From: Agapanthus africanus
Taxonomy: Eukaryota; Streptophyta; Magnoliopsida; Asparagales; Amaryllidaceae
Direction of reading: 5' to 3'
Assembly: GCA_030015575.1 (NCBI GenBank)
Contig: JASDDO010000001.1
Location: forward strand, 324,169,595 to 324,233,594
Length of the DNA: 64,000 nucleotides
The number at the start of each line of letters is the position of its first letter. Within the stretch, counting starts at the first letter, position 1. A model generated the notes under the pieces. It was not told the DNA's origin and ran no database searches. It saw only the letters and a list, made by a program, of their open reading frames with translations. The position numbers and the translations under genes are program-made. Positions 33,473-45,962 of the stretch are shown piece by piece.

Positions 33473-35990
33473 AATTATACGGTTACAGTTGTGAATCTGG
33501 ATAATGGAAGAGGCATTACTAGGAATACCGGGATAACCCCATCGAAACATTTCAATGTTTCAGTTTCACTGTGTACTGTTAAAAGAAAACTGACTTCCCA
33601 ATTAGACACTTGCTCCAGGGTATGTATTTACCAGGTTTGATTCTCACATCTGTATGGTTTTACAGATGATGAGTGGGAGTAAGTTATTGGGAATTAGGTG
33701 ATCATCCTCATTATATCGGGATTCGTTGTAATTGGTGATATTTGAGGAAGTCACCTGGGTTGTTTGCCGGACGGCAAATATTTGGTTTTGAATATCCGTT
33801 GTTATGCACCAATTTCAAATTGATATATCTGTACGTCTATTTTTATAGAGTGAGATATACCTTTTATGAAATTATGTCTATGACATTTTCCTATACCAGT
33901 GGATGGTTAGGTAAGGAGCATTGAACGGCGGTGTAATTCTTCTTAACCATAAGTACAGTTTTCAACCTACGACACACAGTGAATGAGTTGTTAGACTCGG
34001 GGACTTATACAGAGTATTGTATATTGTCCAGTGTCCATTAGGACAGAGGGGTTGGTCCTCGTACTATATTCTGTTTACTTTTAACTTCTCTAGTTCTTAG
34101 ACATGTGTTTCGTAGAAACACAGGGTCTGAGTTTTGAGGAGTTATTGGTATAAGAATAGAGTAGAGAACCAGGTTTTGCAAGTATCGGAATTCTTCAAGG
34201 TGATCGAAGATTTAGATACTTGTGTATGGTATTCAGTTGATAGTAATGAGAACTTGCTTCTCTTTCAGGTTACTCATAATTGGAAGCATTCCTAAGTTGA
34301 GTAACGCTGATCGGCCTCTTTCCATTTAGTTGACATGCATTGGTGACAGCTGCATGATTTGAATCTGGTTCAATTAAATCAGTGCCTCTGTTGGAGATAT
34401 AACAGTTCATATCTTAACGATGTTAAGGTATGGGGAGTTGTCCGGCTTATGCTTAAAACCAGACTCTGGATAACTCAAGGCACGTTTTTGTAATGGCTGT
34501 TTGTGGGTTGACCCGGGCTATGACGAGGGTTGACTTTCTACCATCTGAAAGATCAATAGTGATATTGTTCTTGACTCGCCACATTTTGAAAGAAATGGAT
34601 TTTTCAGAAAAACAGTAGTGGGAGTATGGTAGAACTGGAAGTGATTCCAGAACCGCAAACGATTACTGAAGATTTGATAAGAACCTAAAAATTCAATCTG
34701 TTTTGACATTCCATTGGCCACTCCGCAGATAAAGTGGGTAACCTCAGGCACCCGAGAGGTACTTCGGTATGCTCAGGGACGGTGGCAGGGAGGTTCTTGT
34801 TTACCCAGACTTGCCATTGCTGTTGTTCCAGAGTATGAGACCCGGCAGGAGGAAGAGTATAGCGTCGTTCTAAACTAGCTTTAGAAGTGTACGTCTATAT
34901 GACTCTGCCAGAGGGTTGTCGTAGTCAGTGGAAGCAGCGGAAGCGCAGTGGGCAAGAGACTTATGTCTATTTATAGACTTAAGCAGCTTTAGCGGAGATA
35001 GATCATCTATTTCTGATATGACAGTCATAGGTTTGACTTCATCCGAATAGGGGATGGATCTGTTAAGAAGGTAGTAGGGTGTGATGTCCTGGTATTAGGA
35101 TGACATACACAGAGTAGGAAGTGATATTCCTATACTACGATCGGTTATTCTTTGGTCGTCACACAGTGATTTCTCCATATAGGACTTGGATATTATATCA
35201 GACATTCTGGTTACTAGATCTATGGTTTTAGATCTAGATTTGGGTGGTTTCCCAATTTGGGTACTTTGACAGCATTCTATGAGTATTTAGAATGGACGAC
35301 TCCTGGCACGGTAGTGTACCTGCAGGTGATGGAGTCACCCTCTCTAAAAGTGTCTTACGGACTAAAGGGGAGAGGGATGCGCATGATTGGCAGATCACTT
35401 GCTTAGGAAATTGAGTCGATCATGAGATGTCAAGTACCACACCAGATGTTGTTCTTGCAAGAGATGCAATAAGTTGATATTAATCCAATCCTGGAGAAAC
35501 GATCGGAAGCAGCTTTAGAACATAAGTGAATGTTCTAGGGATTTGATAACGGTAGCCTCCTTTAGGAGACGGTTATCATTCCAGGCTTCCAAGGTGACCT
35601 GGATGGCAGAGTGGCTGTCAGAGTTATAGTTTTCCCTCTGACGAGGGGCGGTATTTTGGACAGGAGGTCCAGGTGGATACTGAGGGAAAGGCATGGCGCA
35701 TGATACTGATTAAGTTCAGTTGTCGATACAGTCTAAGAAGTTTGGATTTAGAGTTCATTTATGAGCTAGGTCCCATCAGATATCCAGACACATTCTAAGA
35801 CATGTATTGCTCATTTCGGGAGATGGCTTTCTCCGCGAATATGAGATAAAGAGAGACATAGAAAGAAACATCAATGCGGATCCACTCACTGAGGCTATTC
35901 CTCGAACGCAATAGTTTTGCAAACAAGCTTTGTGAGACTGACTAGTAGAGGAGTTGGGTGTTCGGTATCACACGGGCTGTGAGTATGCGA
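33473..35990 (+). pseudogene. Element E pol fossil
   Basis: Badly decayed pol in order. An integrase-like stretch lies near 34080-34340. The integrase tail shows ELEVIPEPQTITED (near 34640) and PERYFGM (near 34755). The RT region around the usual QMDVKTAFLNG is QEEEYSVVLN (near 34840), losing the catalytic Asp. The EGCRSQWKQRKR block follows near 34915, then the site of YVDD (near 35100), which reads through a stop. RNase H fragments run to about 35990. No open frame spans any domain. Confidence 0.75.
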
Positions 35991-36026
35991 CAACCCAATA
36001 ATTAGCCTTGAGTGCAAGTGGGAGAT

Positions 36027-38151
36027 TGTTGGAGATAGTGCCCTCAGAGTCAATTATTGGATCACAGGCACGTGATTGCAATGATTGAGGCAGGACCTGT
36101 CCCAGTAGGACAGTCTTACTCAAGATGATAGTATGCTATCTGGTTTATCTTTATTATCATGTACTGCTTTAGGTGACCTTACAAGTCGCTATTACACGTT
36201 GATAGAGCCCTTAGGATTCTTGCTTGACTACCAGCAGTATGAGGGCGATCATATACGTGGGAGCTGGGGTCTATAAGCAAATCCTTAAAAGGTCCCTAGT
36301 CGTGGGAGTTTCGAGACAGGGCATCGATTCTCTAGAGTAGACTAGTGTATACAGTCAAGACCCCGACGAAGGGCGGTGGCCGGTCTCATAAGCCACTGGT
36401 GTCAGTTGGTTCACCTAAGATGTATACAGGTGCTCATTGGGTTATGAGTACACCGGACAGGACTCGCCGGGAACCTACTAGTTGGGATTATACCAGACGT
36501 CAGATAGCAGTTCCCTGGTGACATATGTACAGGTTAGTTCATCGACCTGAGATCGTCATTTGTCTCGTGTGAGTTCCCACTGTGCTTTGATTACTACCCT
36601 ACCACGGCTCAAAGGAGTCGTGCAAACAGGTTTTAGTTGGGTACAGTCCCGAGCCACATGGAGGCAGTGAGCGGACCTGCAGGGGTTCGTCTCTCCCGGT
36701 ATTGGGGGTGAGGTCGCGCTGTGTCTAGGAGAGCCATTACACAAACCCCTCGGCCGAGGCAGGAGATTTACTGGTAGGTATTCCAGTAGTATCTCAGGGT
36801 GTTCTGGGCTACACTCCGACACGACTTGTACCGCTTTTGGGGGTCTGACTTTTACCAACCCCTAGGCCCGCCATGCGATGCTCATAGACGAACGGACCGG
36901 ACTGTACGGATATTGTCACTGACAGGCTCAGTAGGGTGTCAGGATGAGTTCGCTCATCGACGTCCCTTTTGGTCAATAGCTGGTGGCCCGTCACGTATGG
37001 CTAATACCTCTGACGTGCTAGTGGTTAAATCCACAGCCATAGTATTGACGAGTCTTTAGAGTCCACCACACACTCAGTTACTCAAGTTTCGGGCGAAACG
37101 CTGTAGAGGCCGTATGGAGATATGGCAGGGTTCGATCAGATACGTGCGGTATTGCACGGATCGTGATCGGACGTTTTTTACTAGCCGGCTTTGGCTTAAG
37201 CCGGATCCTAGTATTAGACAGTGTAGATTTTGTCTCGTTGCATTTGTATTCAGTTGGAATACAAATGCGGGCATGTATATGCAGTATTGGGTTTTCCTGT
37301 AATTTATTACGGGATCGGTTTTCTGAAGTTGCCAATTTGCATTCCGTTCCGGCCGGTTTTCATTTGTTCCTTCACGGCCGGACTTTTCGATGGAGGGGGT
37401 TATTTGCAAGTTTGCAAATAACATTTGTGGAGGGGTTTTCTTGCTTTTGTGGCATTATGATAAGTTAAGCATCTTTGCTTTTTCATGATGGCTTGCTTTT
37501 TGAGATTAGAAAGGATTAGAGTTGATTTGAATTGGATTTGACCTTGTTATCATTGCTTTTGGATATGGTCACCCTCTACCTTTTACTACCATCACCTCCT
37601 TTCATGGTTGAGATTTTTATTCCCTCCATCATTTTTCATATGAAGGGGCCGGCCACACATTGCAAGAAAGAGGGAGAGTTTTCATTTTGTATGAGGGAAA
37701 TTTCATGATCACATTTTTGGCTTGCTCACAAAATCCTTCTCACCTCTCCAAAGTTCATATTGATTCCTTCATCCTCCATGGCAACAAAACCCCAATGAGA
37801 CATAGACTCTACACTAGCCTACAGCAAATCTTGGACGCGTCGGCTAGCCAACTTCACGCCCGAGTTTCCTCGGTATAGAGGTGGGAGCCCGTAAAAGAAG
37901 CCGGCGATGTGGTGCCCTTCCAGCGACGAGGTGGAGACCGGACATTCCGTGGGAGATCGGGACGACGGAGAGAAGACCGGAGGACTCGGATCACTCGGTA
38001 TATCTCTCACCCCATCTCTAGTTTGCTAGTACAGGTTAATGGTTACGATCCGGGTTTATTATCCGCGGTAGCGCCGGTTTAAAGTTAAGAAAATTTTTGA
38101 TTCCGCATTTTGGCATCGAGTAGACGGCCGGGGCGCTGCCGTGGCGCAACA
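36027..38151 (+). repeat. Element E 3' LTR with polypurine tract
   Basis: 2,125 bp, ending GGCGCAACA before catac. Purine tract gtgcaagtgggagat (36012-36026) precedes it. Palindrome cctcggccgagg at 36748-36759. The LTRs differ from each other by a few percent or less by eye. Confidence 0.92.
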
Positions 38152-38156
38152 CATAC

Positions 38157-40573
38157 CGTCCCTTTACTGAGGGTGGAGACAATGCCTGTGACTGGCATTC
38201 AGTCGTCCTTATCACCCTGGAACACTTCCAGTGATTCTTCCCAGGATCGATTGATACCATCTCACTACATCTAGTGAGTATCCTAACATCCATTTAGATC
38301 TATCTCATAGATCCAAAACCCAGGATTTAGTAGGTATCACTTTGATCCTATATGGAGAATCATTGTGATAAGCGGAGATTGATCGAGCGTAGCATAGGAA
38401 TCTCCTTCCCTATCAAGAGTATGTTATCCACGTACTCTACGAGGATCTTCACAATACTCCCTACTACCTTTTTGTTTATACAAGGTTCATCTACCATTTT
38501 GATGATGTTAAACTCTTTGACTAACACATCAAAATAGATTTTCCAACTCCGCGATACCTGCTTTATCCTATAAAGCATCTTGTACACGTTTCCGCTGCTC
38601 CCACTTTCTACGAAGCCCTCTGGCTGTGTACTTATAGACGTTCTCTTCTAAAACATCATTTAGAAAAGCAGCCATGGCACCCAACCGCCAGATATCGTAG
38701 TCATGGTATGTAGCCGTGGCAAGTAGGATTTGGATGGACTTAAGCATAGCCACTTGAAAAGGTTTCATCATTATCCACGCCTGGTCGATGACGAAAAGCT
38801 TTAACAAGTCTAGCTTTGAAAGTCTCAACTTTTCCATCTACACCAAGTAATCTTCTCAAGATATACTTGCTCCTGATGGTGATTTAACCCTTCAGATATA
38901 GCAACCAAAGTCCATACTTTGTTGGTGTATAAGGATTCCATCTCAGATCGCTAAGCATCCAGCCATTCTTACAGAGTCCCTACTCTCGATGGCCTGCTCA
39001 AAACTAGTTGGGTCATCATCTCATGATGCATTCCTCGCTCCCACTGTCATCGAGAAACCAAGGTATCTCTCAGGCGGATGAGGAACCCTACCAGATCGGC
39101 GGAGAGGCTGAGGTTCGTAGGGAACTATTGAATCCTTTGGTTCTGTCAAATCATCAGCTGCAGTTTTGTATAGCTGGAACCTTTCCAGTTCTACAGAACT
39201 GTCCTTGCTTCGATCTTGTCCGGATTTTGCTTTTGACATAGACCGGACAATCCCAAATCTTAACTTACTTAAGAGATGGGCTCTTCCCATACCATATCTC
39301 ATATAGAGTGTTAGGCACTGATTTGATTCGAACCTAATTCAATAGGTATGCAGCTTCCCAAGTGCACAACCACAAAAGGAAATAGGTAACTCAGTAGTAC
39401 TCATCATAGAGCACACTATATCCAATATGGTGCGATTGCTCCACCCCGATACACCGTTGTGCTGTGGTGCATTCAGAGGAGTAATACTGAGAGAGAATCT
39501 CATCTTCTTTTAGAATATCCAAGAATTCCATGCACAAGTATTCTCCTCCCTGATCTTATCATAGGACATAATACTTATACCTGTATTTTGGTTCTCTACT
39601 TCTAACTTATATTCTGTGAATATCTCAAAAGGTTCGGACTTGTGTTTCAACAGGAACATATGTCTGAATCTTGAGAGATCATCAGAGAACGTAATGAAGT
39701 AAAAAGAACCGGTCCTGGCATGTGTAGACAGGAGACCTTACATACATCATCATGTATCAGTCCCAAGAGTTTACTAACTCTTTCTCTGTTTCCAATAAAC
39801 AGAGCTATGGTCATCTAATCTTTGTGAAATGGCTGGCAAGTTTCATAAGATGTAAATTCAAACTGATTTAAATATGCATCTAAAATGTAACTTCAGCCAG
39901 TCGGGTCGCATTGATATGACCTAGTCTACAATACCTCAAGAAGGATTCGTTCATTTCTGAACTCTTCCTCTTGTGTGTGTTTTGTATACTAGGAACTGTA
40001 TTTTGATTTAGAACGTCAATGCTTTTAGATAACGTGCCTGAACCGATCAACTTTTGATATAGGAAATGTTCAAAACATTATCCATCAATACAAAATTATA
40101 TCCTTTCTTTACTAGTAAAGAGACTGATATGATTTTGTATATCAGGTTCGGTATCTAATAACATTCGTTCAGAATCAATGTACTGGTCATACAGGGTGAC
40201 AGTGACCAACAGACTTGGCTGCAACACTTGCCCCGTTCTCTGTCTCATGAAACTTATCACCCGTTCTCAGTTTTCTACCTTTTTGCAGCCCTATGTAACA
40301 GATTACATATCTGGGATCCTGATCCGGTATCAGATACCCAGGATGCAGAGGATACTGAGAAACAGTTATGTATAATGAACACACCCAAAGGAGATGCATC
40401 AGCAAGCACTCTCTTCGTTTGGGCGGCACGGGAATTCTGGTAATCCCCAATTTCCTGCTCTGTCTTATAACAATTATAAGTTGGAGCGGGACCAACGTTC
40501 CCCAGCTCAGTATAACAAGCGGGTTCGGTCAATACATCCATATTATTATCTTGATTAAGGCGTGATATGGTCG
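38157..40573 (-). pseudogene. gag-pol: Element B2 gag-pol fossil, main part
   Basis: Minus-strand fossil parallel to element B. From its 5' end: short Gag N-terminus fused to a zinc-knuckle remnant, protease-like SDTGSGSQIC (open piece 40275-40601), integrase pieces, and the integrase tail PPERYLGFSMTVGA (39021-39302). In RT the MDVK motif is LGAM (piece 38568-38837). The RT box reads YVDN at 38423-38434 where active copies have YVDD, so a second catalytic Asp is also lost. Stops and shifts separate all pieces. The last part of RNase H lies beyond element E at 27800-28169. Confidence 0.85.
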
Positions 40574-40605
40574 CTACCTGGAGAGAGAGAGAAGAAAACA
40601 CTCTG
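40574..40605 (-). other. Candidate 3' splice site before gag, element B2
   Basis: On the minus strand a CT-rich tract ends ccaggtag|cgacc, AG at 40574-40575 (complement), with another AG at 40578-40579. Partner donor acaaag|gttgta in the 5' LTR at 43887-43888. Confidence 0.5.
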
Positions 40606-41019
40606 CGTGCGCTCTTGCAAGATTAGATTGGTTATATATTTTATCTAATCAGGATGGCTCCCACTGTTTTTATCAAATCTTCCTTCAAACCTTAAAAGGA
40701 AAGACTAGCCGGGATTAATTACACTCTACAAGTTCGCCAATCTTTCAGCCAGGCCAGTGTCGGTACTTTGAGGGAGGTTCCCCGTGCTTTCGCACGGACC
40801 TAATTACAGTAAACCTCATTTTCCCAGAGGCGTAACCCCGTTGACACCTTTCTAGACACCTACTTGATCGGCTAATTGCAAAGTGCAAAACTCTTCCAGG
40901 AGTAACAATTACTCGCAGTGGGTATCGGGATCCAACTATCACATAGAAGGTATGCAATCTCATTGCAAGTTTCAACACTTGAAACTCCCGATAATGGTTT
41001 TTACCCCTAGCACCTATGA

Positions 41020-41208
41020 CCTTGGCTAAGGTCAACAAATCATAGGTACTAGTCAAGTTCTACCCGTCATTTCGTGATTAATTAGACCCACCCACATGAC
41101 CCTTGGCTAAGGTCAACAAAGCCACATGACTGTCCTAACTAATCGCATCATATGCTGTGTAGGAAGACATCACTTAGCTACCGCACACTACGCCTCGGCT
41201 ATGGTCGA
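41020..41208 (-). other. TH: three leader hairpins, element B2
   Basis: On the minus strand: tcgaccatagccgagg (41193-41208), ttgaccttagccaagg (41101-41116) and again ttgaccttagccaagg (41020-41035). Some stem pairs are A.C mismatches here. Confidence 0.52.
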
Positions 41209-41356
41209 CAAACGTAGCACGAATACTAAGTACTCTACTTCTGAAAATGACGGAGGGTTGCGAATGGTTTTTAAGAAAACCTTTAACGCTTTGAACTTGA
41301 TCTCGTTGCGGAATCAAATGGTTTTTAAATGGAATGTTTTTGAGGCTCTTCTAGTT

Positions 41357-41597
41357 TTGCTAAAGGGGTCACTCCCGGTGAAGGGATCGTCGGCCCTTTC
41401 CTCGTCGAATGAGGTGTGGGATATATCATATATATCACTGTGCAAAGCAGAAACTATAGAAGCGATCAAAAGACAAACCGAGGGTTGTAGCATCTGCCAG
41501 TTATTGCTAAAGGAGTCACTCCCGGTGAAGGGATCTCGGTCCTTTCTTCATCGAATAAGGTGCAGGATGTTCTATAAGGAACACCGCGATGCAAAGC
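41357..41597 (-). repeat. Leader tandem duplication, element B2
   Basis: Two units 41357-41448 and 41504-41597 (period ~148 bp) with cactcccggtgaagggat in each; same duplication as in B. Confidence 0.65.
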
Positions 41598-41733
41598 AAG
41601 AACTGTAGCTACCTGTTTTATTTTTGAAATTCGATTCCACAACATCAATTAGGTTTATTTTCTTTCATTAATCTCATTAATGAATGTCCCATCATATAAG
41701 TCCACCTAAACATCACAGATAAATATAACGTAC

Positions 41734-41834
41734 GCTTATGTCATCCGCATTCGCCTCGATGTCCCGTCTGCACCGTTAGATTAGGTAACTAACGCCAGAG
41801 CGAGGCAGGGCTAGCGGGGGTGTAAAACATAAGC
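41734..41834 (-). other. LM2: structured leader module, element B2
   Basis: On the minus strand: closing stem gcttatg/cataagc, middle stem gcctcg/cgaggc, hairpin cgttag/ctaacg. Confidence 0.62.
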
Positions 41835-42025
41835 AACGTCTATATAATATATCATATATACTATATATAATATCTATCTGAACAAATCTCATGATCACAT
41901 CACAGATAACGTAGCAGAAAAATATCATATGAAATATTGGATATACTAGGACGTCCGTGTTTTTAATACGAGCCAGTATAAAACACGGATTCCACGGTCG
42001 TGATGAATAGCCAATCCCACACCCC

Positions 42026-42152
42026 TAGACCCCTACGAGAGCGGCAAGCAACCCTACCAATTCTAGGGTTAGGAGACCCGGACTGGACTCCTCGAGATGG
42101 TCTCCCACTGGACCCTAGAACCCGGTTACTTGTGCTCCCCTCCTTGGGTCTA
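42026..42152 (-). other. LM1: leader RNA module, element B2
   Basis: Outer stem tagaccc/gggtcta. Inner stem caagtaacc/ggttgcttg (complement at 42124-42132 and 42045-42053), with one U.G pair, a different sequence from A, C and D. Confidence 0.6.
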
Positions 42153-43482
42153 TCCTAATGCGGAAAAGTAAATAATATACAAAAGGTGACATCATCCGCA
42201 ACCTAGAAGTGCCCTAATAAAAGAATATTACATACAAGTTTTTACATGAATGAAAATGAAAAACACTCATCTCACATGAAAACCCCCGGCTATTCGAACA
42301 CGACGATCCAATATAACATATCCAGCAACACATAACATCACATGTCATCAACGTAAGTAAATATGCGCATCCCAATTGTCGTTGACTTATAGCAACGAAA
42401 CCGGCGATATCACATATTACACTTACGGTCACAGAAAAGAAAGTGTAAAACTACAACAGTTGGAATCCGCAACCTCTTTAGACATCGCATGCCTAAACCA
42501 ATGAATTCCTTAGACATCACATGCCTAACAATTATAAACCCCGCATTTCAGTCTCATTATCGAAAACACTTTTCAATATCAAGTCGGGCAATTCAACAAG
42601 ATTCCCGACATCCTGATCGAATACTCGTCGCAAACTCCAGTAGGCGGCCGCACCCCCGACGCCGCCGATAAAGTGCACCAAGGCGGAACACCGCTGCCGC
42701 GAGCACCTGTACGGATGCTTGTGGCGACGGGGTTCTCCTACAGTCACTTGGTCGGGGCTATGGAGTGAGGCTGTCTATTAAGTTTACCCGGCGAGTATCC
42801 GCGTACCCTACGTGATTGCGACGGACTTTTGATCACATCAAAATTCCGTGGTAACCGATCAAATGAGACTAAACTGCTATGTTTATAACATTCATTCAGT
42901 TATCTCATAATTACTTGTGAATTCCAATTATTGTATCACATTCCGGATAAATAGAAAATGTTAAACTTTCCAATCGAACAATCGAACACCCAGGTTTTCC
43001 CAATACAGCTCAACACATGAAATAAGTCTAAAAACATTCAGTTCATGCCTCAGTACCAACGGTCCAGCCGTAGAAGGGTCAAGCCAACGCCTCACATGTG
43101 GCACGCCGTACTGCCCCAAACTCGAAGGTTCAAAGGGCAGTTCAAGACGGTCACATAATCGAGTTAAGGTTTGTTGTCTTCTAGAGGGACCATCGCATTA
43201 CTTGCACTACTTAGAACGTCATTAAACTACGGAAAAGTCCAACAATTGGAAATTTCCCGGCAGGGGAAAAAATGGGTATTTATATCCGGCCGAACTTTTT
43301 AACATATTCTAAAATTATCCGGAAAAACATACAGAAAAAATTAGACAATCCGATCGAAACACCGAGTCCCCAATACAACCCAGAAAATTCAACTCTTGAA
43401 TAAATACTAAAAATTCCTAGGAAAACCAGCACTGCAAAACAAGAATTACTGTGCAAAATTCAATGCGAAAAGAGACTAAACG

Positions 43483-43529
43483 GCCGCGGAACCGCCGCAC
43501 GAGGCATGCTCGTGCCGCGGAACCGCGGC
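43483..43529 (-). other. HP1: GC-rich leader hairpin, element B2
   Basis: 21-nt arms with three mismatches; the inner 7 bp gcacgag/ctcgtgc enclose a gcatg loop. It starts 198 nt from the LTR on the minus strand. Confidence 0.6.
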
Positions 43530-43713
43530 GGTTTGATGGAATTAGGCTGTAGAATTTAACAGTAACTCTTATATTCTCCTGCTGATTTTTCTGCATATTT
43601 TTAATCTGGAAAAAACCCAGTTTTTTAAAAAAGTCCAGAGAGCAAATTTATGTTAGGGTTTCGGTTCGATCGGACTTCTAACTCCGTCTACGCATCGCCT
43701 AAGGCTCTAGCTA

Positions 43714-43726
43714 GGCTCTGATACCA
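43714..43726 (-). promoter_or_regulatory. Element B2 primer binding site
   Basis: ggctctgatacca on the plus strand, the reverse complement of tggtatcagagcc, one base from the LTR. Confidence 0.88.
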
Positions 43727-43727
43727 C

Positions 43728-45957
43728 TGTAGGGTTCCTAGGCACACTAATGAAGTCTCACAAGTGATCAAACATGCCCAATTATAAAATTTCATGTGCC
43801 TACAAACCCTAATACGGATCGTTAACTAGATAATGAGGCGATGCAATGCGAGTAAACGAATTTAACGCTAAAGTAAAGGGGCTACAACCTTTGTAGATCC
43901 GGTCCTCCATCTCCATGGCTCCGTGATGAAGTCCCCTCACTGTCCAAATCGAATCCATGACTCTAGCATCGGCTTCATCAGAGAAATGGGCGGGCTAGGT
44001 CGTCGACTTCGATGCCGAAGATGATCTACGTCGAGGCATCACAAGATCAAGCTCCCACTTCACCAAGTCATGAAACTGGTGAAGAAAACACCCTATACTA
44101 CTTGGCAAGAGGTAGAGGATGAAGAAATAGGAAGTGGGTTCACTTTAGAATTGGATTTCTCACTCATTTTCACAAGTTGCCATTGATGGAGGCAAGCTTT
44201 CTTCATTGTTGAAGATGAAGAAGAAGAAGAAAGAATATATGATAAGTTATTTTCTAATAGAAAATAATATGATAAGTATCATATTGCAACCATGGTTATG
44301 TGTAGAGAATAAACCAAGGTTAGGTGAATGGTTAGGTTAGGCAAAGAAACAAAAATGGTTGAACTTTTTCAAAGCTTCATAAAGCTTCAAGTAAATCCAA
44401 AAAGCAACCATTTCTTTTCTTGCCTTAAAAGGAAATAAACAAATAAATGAATAAATAAATAAACTAAATAATCAAGAGAAGATTATAAAACCCTAACCAT
44501 TCACTTAAACATGATTTAAACTAAACATACACCCAAACTAGCATGTATCATCAAACATGATACAATCTTGTGCACAAAAGTATATCACATATACAACTTG
44601 TGTATTTCAAGTGAGAAAATCCTTTTAAAGTGAACCAATACTAGTTAATGCAAAGTAATATATCAAATACATAATTATACATTAAATCATTAAATCAATA
44701 CTTGATTTAACGATCCGGTCATATCGCATATAACCGACTAGTATCCAATGTATCGGCTTATCGAATCAATCTTCGATTCGATAACTAGGTTATATCGCAT
44801 ACAACCAATCGATACATTCATCGCGAGAATGTAATACGGTATCACATACACGCATTATTCTCGGTCCTGCACATATCTCATATGCGCTCCTATTTCGTTT
44901 CGCTTGAGCTAGGAAACCCCTGTGTAGGACTCTAAAGACTCGTCAATACGCCGGCAGCAGATGATGATCATATCAAACACCCACAAGCCGCAAGCGGTCT
45001 GCTAAACATAACGGCCACCCGGGTATTGAGCGATCAGAAGATCGACGAACAAGCCCGCTCACACTCCTGTGAATCCAACCAGTAATACTTACCGTACAGT
45101 CCGGTCTGTTCGTCTGATATGTCGCATATGTCGCCTAGGGGTGGTAAACGTCAGACCCCAGTAGCTCGATAAGTCATGCCGACTTGAGGTCCATAACATT
45201 CGTGAAACTACTGATAACTTTTACCAGTATATCACGGCAACCCTGGCCAGGGATTTCCTATTATGGCCAGTCGAGCATAGCGCAACATCAACCCACAATA
45301 CCGGGAGAGACGAATCCCCTCCTATCGCTCATTGCCTCCATGTGAATCGGGACTGTATCCAAAACCCACCTATTTGCACGACTCAGTAGAGCCGTGGTAG
45401 GGTGGAAATCAAAGCACAGTGGGAGACACACAAGACTCTATGACGATCTCGGGTCAACAGACTAAGCTGTACCAGTGTCACCAGAGAACTGCCATCTGAC
45501 ATGAGGTATAATACCATCTGGGAGTTCTCTGCGAGTACGTTCAGTGTACCCAGTCTACACTGAGCACCCGCATACCATCTCTGATGTCAAACACCAATGG
45601 ATATGGGATCATCCATCGCCCATCACATGGGTCGAGAAGATATACGCTAGTCTACTCTGGAATATCGATGCCCCGTCTCGATATTCCCACGACTAGGAAC
45701 ATTGAAGGATGTACTCATGGACTATCCAGGCCCCACTAGTATGATCTGCATCATAGTCCTGGAAGTCGTGTACACATCCTAAGGGCTTTATCAACATGTA
45801 ATCAGAGAGACAGAGTGTATACATGTTGAGATAAAGAGCAACCAGATAGCGTACTATCATATCGAGCAAGAAAGTCCTACCTATATATGTCCCAGCATCC
45901 ACTACAATATACATCCAATGTACAGTAATGGCCTCTAGGGCATACATATAACTAACA
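43728..45957 (-). repeat. Element B2 5' LTR
   Basis: 2,230-bp LTR on the minus strand, TGTTAGTTATATGTATGCCC to AACCCTACA. TSD aagtt follows at 45958-45962. Open frames running across its right edge (45693-46094) are incidental. Confidence 0.92.
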
Positions 45958-45962
45958 AAGTT

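Larger units (their letters stand above)
28175..38151 (+). mobile_element. Element E: non-autonomous copia element, third family
   Basis: 9,977 bp inserted in B2's RNase H fossil. TSD catac (28170-28174, 38152-38156). The LTRs begin TGTTGRAGATAGTGCCCTC, a different 5' end from the other families. The leader carries HP1, LM1, LM2 and TH. The coding region is heavily decayed. Internal length is 5.7 kb. Confidence 0.94.
25559..45957 (-). mobile_element. Element B2: non-autonomous element, family of B
   Basis: Inserted antisense in A's gag, TSD aagtt (25554-25558, 45958-45962). LTRs of 2,227 and 2,230 bp (about 30 differences by eye) flank a leader and a decayed gag-pol that matches element B. 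Element E (28175-38151) interrupts the RNase H part. Internal length without E is about 5.96 kb, close to B's 5.97 kb. Confidence 0.94.

Noticed and set aside
982-45957. Large inverted repeat formed by B (+) and B2 (-)
   Set aside because: Independent insertions of one family in opposite orientations, each with its own target duplication; not a single palindromic structure.
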